Origin: Candidatus Dormiibacterota bacterium
GTDB taxonomy: Bacteria > Chloroflexota > Dormibacteria > Aeolococcales > Aeolococcaceae
Direction of reading: 5' to 3'
Length of the DNA stretch: 33,359 bases
Assembly: GCA_003141695.1 (NCBI GenBank)
Contig: PLNE01000131.1
Span: 1 to 33,359 of the forward strand
Position numbers and translations under genes: made by a program. Each line of letters opens with the position of its first letter. Positions within the stretch are counted from its first letter, which is position 1. This document shows positions 1 to 5,715 of the stretch, one piece after another. The notes beneath the pieces are model-generated. The model made no database searches, was not told the origin of the DNA, and saw only the letters and a program-made list of their open reading frames with translations.

Positions 1-269
1 CCCACAGCGCGGAGGAGGCGCTGCTGGCGGCCCAGCAGGTCCACTTCGACCTCGTGCTCCTTGACATCAACATGCCGGGCATGGACGGTCTGGAGGTCTG
101 CCACCGCCTGCTCGCCACCACTCCGGGAATCCGGGTGCTCATGGTCACGGGGCGCGATTCCGAGGAGGATCCCCTCCGGGCTGCCGCCGTGGGTGCCCGT
201 GGGCTGCTCACCAAGCCGATCTCGCTCGCCTCTCTGCGGGACGAGATGCTGCGCGCCCTGGCCAGCTGA
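1..269 (+). CDS. Response regulator receiver domain, 3' part (5' end outside window)
   Basis: The frame is open from base 3 to the TGA at 267-269, so the gene starts upstream of the window. The visible ~88 residues are the C-terminal two thirds of a CheY-like receiver domain. The phospho-acceptor Asp lies in VLLDINMPGMDG, followed by the beta-4 segment RVLMVTGRD with the conserved Thr, and the conserved Lys-Pro in LLTKPIS. The protein ends shortly after the receiver fold (LRDEMLRALAS), so no C-terminal output domain exists; an N-terminal domain cannot be excluded. Phosphorylation by a histidine kinase is expected from the family, but partner and output are not visible here. The next gene begins 38 bp downstream with its own -10 element. 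Confidence 0.9.
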   Translation, partial: HSAEEALLAAQQVHFDLVLLDINMPGMDGLEVCHRLLATTPGIRVLMVTGRDSEEDPLRAAAVGARGLLTKPISLASLRDEMLRALAS

Positions 270-273
270 GGGT

Positions 274-292
274 CCCGCCCGCCCCCGGCGGG
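274..292 (+). terminator. Possible terminator hairpin after the receiver gene
   Basis: CCCGCC (274-279) pairs with GGCGGG (287-292) around a 7-nt loop, 4 nt after the stop codon. There is no T-tract, so this is only a weak candidate, though GC-rich genomes often show such hairpins. Confidence 0.3.
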
Positions 293-295
293 GAA

Positions 296-301
296 TAGAG
301 T
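296..301 (+). promoter_or_regulatory. Leaderless-type -10 (TAGAGT) for the hydrolase
   Basis: TAGAGT lies 6 nt before the GTG at 308. This spacing would start the transcript at or next to the start codon. No Shine-Dalgarno fits this GTG. Confidence 0.5.
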
Positions 302-307
302 CCGCGG

Positions 308-1153
308 GTGCGCGAGGTCGAGCGCCACTCCCTGGGGAGTGGCGGCACTGGTCTCTTCTGGCGGCGCTGGTCATCCGATGACGGGGTGTCCGCGGCCCGA
401 GTTGTGATCTCCCATGGCTACGCCGAGCACGGGGGACGGTACCGACACGTTGCCGAGCGCCTGACCGCGGCGGGTCTGGAGGTGGTCATCCCCGACCACC
501 GGGGCCACGGGCTCTCCGAGGGGCGGCCGGTGAGCGTGGCCCGGTTCGACGCCTACGTCGAGGACCTCCACCAGGTTGTCCTGGACGCCGCCACCGAATT
601 CGGGGGCACGCCGACCCTCCTCCTCGGCCACAGCATGGGAGGGCTGATCGCCGCCGTCTACGCACTCCGTCACCCCGAGGAGCTGCGCGGCCTGGTGCTC
701 TCTGCCCCGGCTGTGGTCTCTACCGGGGTCTCGGCACCGGCCATCGCGATCGGCCGCCTGCTGGCCCGGGTCGCCCCCGAGATGGGCATCGTCAAGCTTC
801 CCTTGGAGAGGATCTCCCGCGACCCGGAGGTCGTCGCCGCCTACATGGCCGACCCCCGCGTCCACCCGCTAAGGTTGCGGGCTCGCCTCGGCGCCGAGAT
901 GCTGCGCGCGATCGATGAGGTCGCTGCGGGGCTCCCCCGACTGACGATGCCGGTGCTGGTGATGCAGGGGAGTGACGACGCCCTGGTCGACCCCTCCGCC
1001 GCCGCCTACGTGTATGACCGGGTGGGAAGCCGCGACCGGACGATCCGCATCTACCCCGGTCTCTACCACGAGATCTTCAACGAGCCCGAGCGAGACCAGG
1101 TGCTCGACGACCTGGTCCAATGGGTGCTGGCGAGGATCGCCCCGCCCCCGTGA
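308..1153 (+). CDS. Alpha/beta hydrolase, monoacylglycerol lipase type
   Basis: A 281-aa serine hydrolase of the monoglyceride lipase/lysophospholipase group (Hydrolase_4). The N-terminal HGYAEHGGRY supplies the oxyanion-hole HG motif. The nucleophile elbow GHSMGG carries Ser109. The likely catalytic acid is Asp224 in GSDDALVD and the His is His254 in GLYHE. This order and spacing match the family, which hydrolyses monoacylglycerols or similar esters. There is no signal peptide, so it should be cytoplasmic. The GTG start is chosen because a TAGAGT -10 lies 6 nt upstream and the conserved fold begins about residue 30. It stands alone between a receiver gene and tRNA-Asp; substrate is unknown. 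Confidence 0.9.
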   Translation: MREVERHSLGSGGTGLFWRRWSSDDGVSAARVVISHGYAEHGGRYRHVAERLTAAGLEVVIPDHRGHGLSEGRPVSVARFDAYVEDLHQVVLDAATEFGGTPTLLLGHSMGGLIAAVYALRHPEELRGLVLSAPAVVSTGVSAPAIAIGRLLARVAPEMGIVKLPLERISRDPEVVAAYMADPRVHPLRLRARLGAEMLRAIDEVAAGLPRLTMPVLVMQGSDDALVDPSAAAYVYDRVGSRDRTIRIYPGLYHEIFNEPERDQVLDDLVQWVLARIAPPP

Positions 1154-1159
1154 GGAGGC

Positions 1160-1175
1160 GGGCGGCGCGCCGCCC
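1160..1175. terminator. Perfect 16-bp GC palindrome, possible bidirectional terminator
   Basis: GGGCGGCGCGCCGCCC is a perfect inverted repeat 6 nt after the hydrolase stop and downstream of tRNA-Asp on the other strand. It could end both convergent transcripts. No T-tract is present on either side. Confidence 0.35.
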
Positions 1176-1218
1176 CCGCCGCAGGGCTCCCATGGCGGTG
1201 CTGCCCCCGCTCGCGGCT

Positions 1219-1297
1219 TGGCGACCCCGATCGGATTTGAACCGACGATCTCCACCTTGACAGGGTGGCGTGTTAGGCCAGGCTACACCACGGGGCC
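1219..1297 (-). tRNA. tRNA-Asp (anticodon GUC), CCA encoded
   Basis: On the minus strand the acceptor GGCCCCG pairs with CGGGGTC (one G-T pair). The D arm is GTGT/ACAC with an 11-nt loop. The anticodon arm is CCACC-CTGTCAA-GGTGG with GTC centred in the loop. The T arm is GTCGG-TTCAAAT-CCGAT. The discriminator base is G (1222), as expected for tRNA-Asp, and CCA is encoded at 1221-1219. All helices close, so the gene looks functional. It is convergent with the upstream hydrolase gene and stands alone, not in a tRNA cluster. Confidence 0.97.
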
Positions 1298-1309
1298 GCA
1301 GAGTCCCGG

Positions 1310-1315
1310 AGTGTA
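1310..1315 (-). promoter_or_regulatory. -10 element (TACACT) of tRNA-Asp
   Basis: TACACT on the minus strand ends 12 nt before the mature tRNA 5' end, which gives a 5' leader of a few nt. No good -35 is seen. The first two bases of the hexamer come from the edge of the 54-bp repeat copy 1. Confidence 0.5.
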
Positions 1316-1367
1316 CCAGCGGGAACGGAGCGAGGCGGCGAGAGCCACAGGCTCTCGACCCCGAGCG
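1314..1367. repeat. 54-bp direct repeat, copy 1
   Basis: Identical over 54 bp to 1395-1448. The core is a hairpin GAGAGCC-ACA-GGCTCTC (7-bp stem, 3-nt loop) inside a longer imperfect dyad. The two copies are 27 bp apart (period 81 bp). Copy 1 overlaps the -10 of tRNA-Asp. Confidence 0.9.
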
Positions 1368-1394
1368 TAGGCCCCAGCTGGTACGGGGAGCGAA

Positions 1395-1448
1395 TACCAG
1401 CGGGAACGGAGCGAGGCGGCGAGAGCCACAGGCTCTCGACCCCGAGCG
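1395..1448. repeat. 54-bp direct repeat, copy 2
   Basis: Second exact copy of the hairpin-bearing unit at 1314-1367. It lies between the tRNA-Asp promoter and the promoter of the MshC-like gene. The rest of 1298-1545 holds no supported gene. Confidence 0.9.
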
Positions 1449-1533
1449 GGGCGCTCTGGGCCGGCCGGCCCCGCCCTCACCGCCCATCGGCGCGCGCCCG
1501 CCGGCGGCTGAAGGGGCGGCGGCGATCGGCGGC

Positions 1534-1539
1534 TATGCT
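1534..1539 (+). promoter_or_regulatory. Leaderless-type -10 (TATGCT) for the MshC-like gene
   Basis: TATGCT ends 6 nt before the GTG at 1546, the same geometry as at several other genes in the window. No clear -35 was seen. Confidence 0.55.
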
Positions 1540-1545
1540 GCATCC

Positions 1546-2745
1546 GTGATCCGCCTCTTCGACACCGCCAGCCGGTCGCTCCAGCCGCTCGATGCCGGCG
1601 AGCGGCCGGTCCGCCTCTACGTCTGCGGCATCACCCCCTATGACGGCGGCCACCTCGGCCACGCCTTCGCCTACCACACTTTCGACGTCCTGACCCGGCG
1701 GCTTCGCAGTCTCGGTCACCCGGTACGAAGCGTCCGCAACGTCACCGACGTTGACGACGACATGATGCGGGTGTCGGCGGCTCGGGGGATCGGTTGGCGG
1801 GAGCTGGCCGACCAGGTGGTCCGCGACTTCGACCGGGACATGGGCGCCATCGACATCCTGGCGGTGGATGCGGCGCCCCGCGCCAGCCAGCATGTTCCAG
1901 CCATGGTTGACTGGATCTCGCGAATCGGAGAAGCCGGCATGGCCTACGCGGTCGACGGCTGGGTCTACTTCGAGGTCGCCAAGCTGCCCGCGTACGGGCG
2001 CCTCTCCGGGCTCAGCGTGGAGGAGATGCTGCGCCTCTCACGCGAGCGAGGCGCCGACCCCGACGACCCCCGCAAGCGGGCTCCGCTCGACTTCGTCCTC
2101 TGGCAGCCATCGCAGAGCGGTGAGCCGAGCTGGACGTCGCCCTGGGGAGCCGGGCGTCCCGGGTGGCACATCGAGTGCTCGGTGCTCTCGACCGCCGAGC
2201 TGGGCATTCCCATCGACGTCCACGGAGGCGGTGACGACCTCATCTTCCCCCACCACGAGTCCGAGATCGCCCAGGCTGCCGGAGCCGGCATCTCCCCCTA
2301 TGCGCGCCTCTGGGTCCACGTGGCGATGGTCGGGTACCAGGGCGAGAAGATGAGCAAGTCGCTCGGCAACCTGATCTTTGTTCGCCAGCTCCTGGAGAGG
2401 GTTCCGGCAGCGACGGTCCGGCTGCTTCTCGCAGGCCACCACCACCGCGCTGCCTGGGAATACACCGACGCCGATCTGGACGCGGCGGAGGCCCGCCGCC
2501 GGCGCTATGCCACCGCCGCTCGAGCCCGTCCAGCCCTGGAGAGCGCGGAGGCCGACGGCTGGCGGGCGAGCTTCCTGGAGCGGATCGACGACGACCTGGA
2601 TGCACCGGGGGCGCTGCAGGTCGCCGACCAGCTGGCGGATCGGCTCGCCGCGGGCGGGGCCGCGGGACCCGAGGACGGGGCCGCGCTGCTCGCTCAGCTG
2701 CTGGACCTCGTCGGCGCAGCCTCGGCGGTCCAGCCCGCCCGCTGA
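1546..2745 (+). CDS. Cysteinyl-tRNA-synthetase-like cysteine ligase, MshC-type
   Basis: A 399-aa class I synthetase-type catalytic core that activates cysteine with ATP. Zinc ligands typical of CysRS/MshC are present: Cys27 in CGITPYD, Cys211 in GRPGWHIEC, His236 and Glu240 in PHHESE. The nucleotide motifs are HLGH (36-39) and KMSKS (268-272). The CGITPYD signature, the DPDDPRKRAPLDFVLW-GEPSW stretch and the short length match MshC (L-cysteine:GlcN-inositol ligase of mycothiol synthesis, about 410 aa) better than ordinary CysRS (CGPTVYD, about 460 aa or more). The C-terminal anticodon-binding extension is missing or minimal. A TATGCT -10 supports the GTG start; the open frame upstream runs through the repeats and is rejected. 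MshC or a minimal CysRS remain the two options; no mycothiol genes lie nearby. Confidence 0.8.
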   Translation: MIRLFDTASRSLQPLDAGERPVRLYVCGITPYDGGHLGHAFAYHTFDVLTRRLRSLGHPVRSVRNVTDVDDDMMRVSAARGIGWRELADQVVRDFDRDMGAIDILAVDAAPRASQHVPAMVDWISRIGEAGMAYAVDGWVYFEVAKLPAYGRLSGLSVEEMLRLSRERGADPDDPRKRAPLDFVLWQPSQSGEPSWTSPWGAGRPGWHIECSVLSTAELGIPIDVHGGGDDLIFPHHESEIAQAAGAGISPYARLWVHVAMVGYQGEKMSKSLGNLIFVRQLLERVPAATVRLLLAGHHHRAAWEYTDADLDAAEARRRRYATAARARPALESAEADGWRASFLERIDDDLDAPGALQVADQLADRLAAGGAAGPEDGAALLAQLLDLVGAASAVQPAR

Positions 2746-2807
2746 CGGCGGCGCTCCGGACCGGCCCCCGCCGGGCCGCTCAGCCCGGCTTCGCCGCTGC
2801 GGCAGCG

Positions 2808-3683
2808 TCAGCGCTGCTGAAGGCTCTGGTCGATGGCCCGGTTGGCCCGGACCGCGGCAACGATGTGCTTCTGGAAAAAGGCGTAGAAGAGGCCTCGCTG
2901 GCTCCGGTCGGTCTCCTCCGTGACCTCGATGCCCCGGCGGTGGCGTTCGATCCACGGTGGTACGCCCTCGGCGATCACCCCCGAGCCGACCCGGACCCGG
3001 ATGGTGGTCTCCTCATCGTCGGAGACGAAGACCGCGACCACGAGGCGCAGCCCGGTGTGGTCGACCAGCTTCCAGCCGCGCTCGTAGCGCCGGCCTCCGG
3101 AGCGATCCGCGTGGGTGGAGACCACCGGCTCCCGGACGAAGGTCTCCCCTTGCGTGGCGCTCTGCACCAGCGTTGCGGCCACGAAGGCGTCGAGATCGCG
3201 TGCCACCCAGTTGACCAGCGAGGGCGCGCGGTTGTCGACGTCGGGCATGCCCGAGGGATGGTCGAAGTAGCCGATGGCGGCGATCGTCCCGGCGTGCCGG
3301 CGGCAGTAGACGATCCCCCCCACGGTGGCCCAATGATTGGGGCACCAGGCCGTGTCGCAGCGCCGGCCCCTCCGGTCGACGTAGTGGCAGAGCACACCGT
3401 TGTGGTTGAGGCAGCCCCGAGCGCGGCAGGCGAGGTCTCCCTCGGTGGCGGGAAAACGGGCGATCGGCGGCGAGGAGGAGGGCACCACCGAGGCCGACGC
3501 GAAGGACGTCACCGGCGGAGGCGCCATCCCGGCGGCAGCCGGCGGGAGAGCCGGCACCTGGCCACTGACACCCTGGGGCGGGGGAGCGACGGGGGGCACG
3601 CTGGACGGCGGTGGCAGCGGCTCCGAGGGAGCCGCTCGGGCGGGCGAGCCGGTCCCGTGGTCACCGCGACGGAACAGCGGCAT
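2808..3683 (-). CDS. Orphan Cys/His-rich, putative zinc-binding protein
   Basis: A 291-aa protein not recognised as a known family. Residues 1-80 are Pro/Ala/Ser-rich and probably disordered. Residues 86-130 hold a compact Cys/His cluster: Cys86, Cys91, His94, Cys99, His100, Cys109, Cys114, His117, Cys127 and His130, consistent with two treble-clef-like or zinc-ribbon zinc sites (inference). A mixed alpha/beta domain follows, with a beta-rich stretch near 205-240 and a C-terminal helix containing FYAFFQKHIVAAVRANRAI. No signal peptide or membrane segment is seen. It lies 36 bp after the DAHP synthase stop on the same strand. The ATG at 3683 is preferred over the adjacent GTG (3686) because it overlaps the stop of a short upstream ORF (TGATG). 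Confidence 0.75.
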   Translation of the reverse strand: MPLFRRGDHGTGSPARAAPSEPLPPPSSVPPVAPPPQGVSGQVPALPPAAAGMAPPPVTSFASASVVPSSSPPIARFPATEGDLACRARGCLNHNGVLCHYVDRRGRRCDTAWCPNHWATVGGIVYCRRHAGTIAAIGYFDHPSGMPDVDNRAPSLVNWVARDLDAFVAATLVQSATQGETFVREPVVSTHADRSGGRRYERGWKLVDHTGLRLVVAVFVSDDEETTIRVRVGSGVIAEGVPPWIERHRRGIEVTEETDRSQRGLFYAFFQKHIVAAVRANRAIDQSLQQR

Positions 3684-3709
3684 CACCGCGTCCTGTGCCG
3701 CGATCGCAT
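3683..3709 (-). CDS. Candidate 8-aa upstream ORF overlapping the next start
   Basis: ATG at 3709-3707 opens MRSRHRTR and ends at a TGA that overlaps the ATG of the Cys/His-rich gene (TGATG). A TAGGAT -10 lies 7 nt before this ATG, so a leaderless transcript would begin with this mini-ORF. The ORF is very short and could be chance; its function would be translational coupling (inference). Confidence 0.3.
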   Translation of the reverse strand: MRSRHRTR

Positions 3710-3716
3710 GATCCCC

Positions 3717-3722
3717 ATCCTA
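3717..3722 (-). promoter_or_regulatory. -10 (TAGGAT) overlapping the DAHP synthase stop codon
   Basis: The TAG stop of the DAHP synthase gene is the first half of TAGGAT. The hexamer sits 7 nt before the ATG of the 8-aa upstream ORF. It would let the Cys/His-rich gene be expressed apart from the DAHP synthase gene. Confidence 0.4.
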
Positions 3723-4745
3723 CGCCGGCTCCGCCACCTTGCTGAGGGCGGCGCGGAGATGGCGCACCTCCTCCATCAGGGAGGCGAACTGGTCGAGGGT
3801 CAGGGACTGCGGGCCGTCCGAGAGGGCCTCGTCCGGATTGGGGTGCACCTCCACCAGGAGGCCGTCCGCACCCGCGGCCAGGGCGGCGAGCGCCATGGGC
3901 CTGACCAGGTCCCGGTGCCCGGTGGCGTGGGAGGGGTCGACCACGATGGGGAGGTGGGAGAGCGAGTGGATCAGGGGCACTGCGCTCAGATCGAGGGTGT
4001 TCCTGGTCGCCGTCTCGAAGGTGCGGATGCCGCGTTCGCAGAGCACCACGTCCGGATTGCCATGGCTCACCACGTGCTCGGCGCTGAGCAGCCATTCCTC
4101 GATGGTGTTGGAGAGCCCGCGCTTCAGGAGGACCGGCTTGCCGGCGCTGCCGACCGCCTCCAGGAGGGCAAAGTTCTGGGCGTTGCGCGTGCCCACCTGG
4201 AGCATGTCGGCGACCGCTGCCACCTGCTCCACGTCGCCGGGGCTCAACACCTCGGTCACGATCGGGAGGCCAGTCTCCGCCCTTGCCTCGGCGAGGTACT
4301 CGAGGCCCGCCGCTCCGAGGCCGCTGAAGGAATACGGGGAGGTGCGCGGCTTGTAGGCACCGCCTCGAAGCAGTGAGGCTCCCGCCCCCTTGACGGCGCG
4401 GGCCGTCTCCAGGAGCTGGTCCCGGGACTCCACAGCGCAGGGGCCGCCTGCGACCGCGAAGGGCGCGCCCTCCCCGATGCGCACTCCCCCGACGTCGACA
4501 ACGGTCGGCTCGGGGTGCCATTCCCGCCCGACCTGCTTGTACGGTTTGCTCACCGGGACGGCGGCCAGGACCCCGGGAAGGCCCACCACCGCGTCCCGGA
4601 TCTGTCCGGGGTTGCTTCCCAGGACCCCGATCGCCAGCCGATCGGTGCCGGGCAACTCGATGGGGCGGTACCCTCGCTCCCGAACGTGCCGGATGACGTT
4701 CTCCACCTCGTCCCGGGTGGCCTGGTGGCTCATCAGGATCAGCAT
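3720..4745 (-). CDS. aroF: 3-deoxy-7-phosphoheptulonate (DAHP) synthase, type I-beta with N-terminal regulatory domain
   Basis: This enzyme condenses phosphoenolpyruvate and erythrose 4-phosphate, the first step of the shikimate pathway, in the cytoplasm. The 341-aa length and layout match the Thermotoga maritima type. A ferredoxin-like domain covers about residues 1-75 ([10 protein letters not shown] to [13 protein letters not shown]); in that family it mediates feedback inhibition. The TIM-barrel follows with AGPC-like [64 protein letters not shown] and EVHPNP, covering substrate and metal residues. The ATG at 4745 gives the family's usual N-terminus; upstream in-frame ATGs at 4763 and 4772 would overlap the divergent GNAT. 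A GAGAAT -10-like hexamer lies 6 nt before 4745. The gene-symbol choice among aroF/G/H names is conventional. Confidence 0.93.
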   Translation of the reverse strand: MLILMSHQATRDEVENVIRHVRERGYRPIELPGTDRLAIGVLGSNPGQIRDAVVGLPGVLAAVPVSKPYKQVGREWHPEPTVVDVGGVRIGEGAPFAVAGGPCAVESRDQLLETARAVKGAGASLLRGGAYKPRTSPYSFSGLGAAGLEYLAEARAETGLPIVTEVLSPGDVEQVAAVADMLQVGTRNAQNFALLEAVGSAGKPVLLKRGLSNTIEEWLLSAEHVVSHGNPDVVLCERGIRTFETATRNTLDLSAVPLIHSLSHLPIVVDPSHATGHRDLVRPMALAALAAGADGLLVEVHPNPDEALSDGPQSLTLDQFASLMEEVRHLRAALSKVAEPA

Positions 4746-4750
4746 GCGGG

Positions 4751-4757
4751 GATTCTC
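4751..4757. promoter_or_regulatory. Overlapping divergent -10-like hexamers between DAHP synthase and GNAT
   Basis: Only 16 bp (4746-4761) separate the two proposed start codons. GATTCT (4751-4756, plus) lies 5 nt before the GNAT ATG, and GAGAAT (4757-4752, minus) lies 6 nt before the DAHP synthase ATG. Both lack the first T of TANNNT, so they are weak. Confidence 0.35.
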
Positions 4758-4761
4758 GCCC

Positions 4762-5607
4762 ATGAGGCTCACGATTCGGGGCAGGAAGCAGATCGCCCCT
4801 CCCCGGCGGGCCGACCCCTACCGGCTCGGGGCCGATCTCCGCGTCCCGCTTGCGACCCTGCTCGACCAGGACCCGGTGGCGAATGTCTTCCTGAGGAGCG
4901 AGCTGCGGCTGGGCGCGTCCCTCGACGGCTGGTGGGGGTTGGGGGAGAGGGGCCAGCTCCGGGCCGTGATGATGACCGGCTCCGTGGTGGTCCCATGGAT
5001 TCCCAATGCCGGCGACATCCCGGCTTTTGCCGGGGTGCTCCGGCAGCACCTCCCCCGTCTCATCATCGGCCCGGCCCCGGCCGTCCGAGACCTGGCCGCG
5101 TCGATCGCTTCCCGGCTGCGACCGGTCGAGGTCCGGGATCCCCAGCCGGTCATGGTCCTCGACGGCTCGATACCGAGCCGGAGCGTGCCCATCCGCCGCG
5201 GCCGCCGCGACGATCTCGATCGCCTCACCGTGGCGGCCGCCGCGATGCATCGGGAGGAGATGGGCGTCGACCCGCTGACGCTCGACCCGATCGGATGGCG
5301 GCACCGGATGGCGACCCTGATCGATCGGGGCTGGTCCTACCTGCTCGTCGAGGGCGGCGAGATCGCCTTCAAGGTCGAGCTCTCCGCCTGGACCCCGGAG
5401 GTGGTCCAGCTCCAGGGGGTATGGACCAGGCCTGAGCTCCGCCGCCGGGGCTTGGCCACGGCGGCCCTGGCCGCCGTATGTGCCGAGCTGCTCACCGAGG
5501 TGCCGGTCTGCTCCCTCTACCTGAACTCCTACAACGAGGCGGCCATGAGGCTCTACCGCCGCATCGGCTTTCGCCAGGTCGGGGAGTTCGCGACCGTCAT
5601 CTTTTGA
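4762..5607 (+). CDS. GNAT N-acetyltransferase with DUF4081-type N-terminal domain
   Basis: A 281-aa two-part protein. The N-terminal half (about 25-135) resembles the actinobacterial DUF4081 domain ([19 protein letters not shown], then [13 protein letters not shown]). The C-terminal half is a GNAT/FR47 fold that uses acetyl-CoA. It has the beta-4/alpha-3 pyrophosphate loop [14 protein letters not shown] and the late motif [19 protein letters not shown], typical for the second half of the acetyl-CoA site. It should be a cytoplasmic acetyltransferase; the substrate cannot be told from sequence. The start is the ATG at 4762; the open frame further upstream is antisense to the DAHP synthase gene. 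It reads divergently from that gene with a tiny shared promoter region. Confidence 0.85.
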   Translation: MRLTIRGRKQIAPPRRADPYRLGADLRVPLATLLDQDPVANVFLRSELRLGASLDGWWGLGERGQLRAVMMTGSVVVPWIPNAGDIPAFAGVLRQHLPRLIIGPAPAVRDLAASIASRLRPVEVRDPQPVMVLDGSIPSRSVPIRRGRRDDLDRLTVAAAAMHREEMGVDPLTLDPIGWRHRMATLIDRGWSYLLVEGGEIAFKVELSAWTPEVVQLQGVWTRPELRRRGLATAALAAVCAELLTEVPVCSLYLNSYNEAAMRLYRRIGFRQVGEFATVIF

Positions 5608-5634
5608 TCAGGGCTGGAGCTGGCACGCCCGGGG

Positions 5635-5640
5635 TAGGAT
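5635..5640 (+). promoter_or_regulatory. Candidate -10 (TAGGAT) for the acyltransferase
   Basis: TAGGAT directly precedes a GTG at 5641, too close for a leaderless start. It would give a transcript start near 5647 and a leader of about 70 nt to the ATG at 5716. Confidence 0.35.
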
Positions 5641-5715
5641 GTGGCGGCCGTCCGGCGGGCCGGGTGCCCGAAACCGGGCGGCGGGGATGATTCCAGACTC
5701 AGGAACGGTTCTTTC

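Noticed and set aside
1270-1545. N-terminal extension of the MshC-like protein through the tRNA and repeat region
   Set aside because: The frame crosses the tRNA-Asp gene edge and both 54-bp repeats; the conserved protein and its -10 begin at 1546.
3661-5304. A 547-codon minus-strand frame across the GNAT and DAHP synthase region
   Set aside because: The product is Arg/Pro/Gly-rich low-complexity sequence, out of frame with the well-supported DAHP synthase and antisense to the GNAT.
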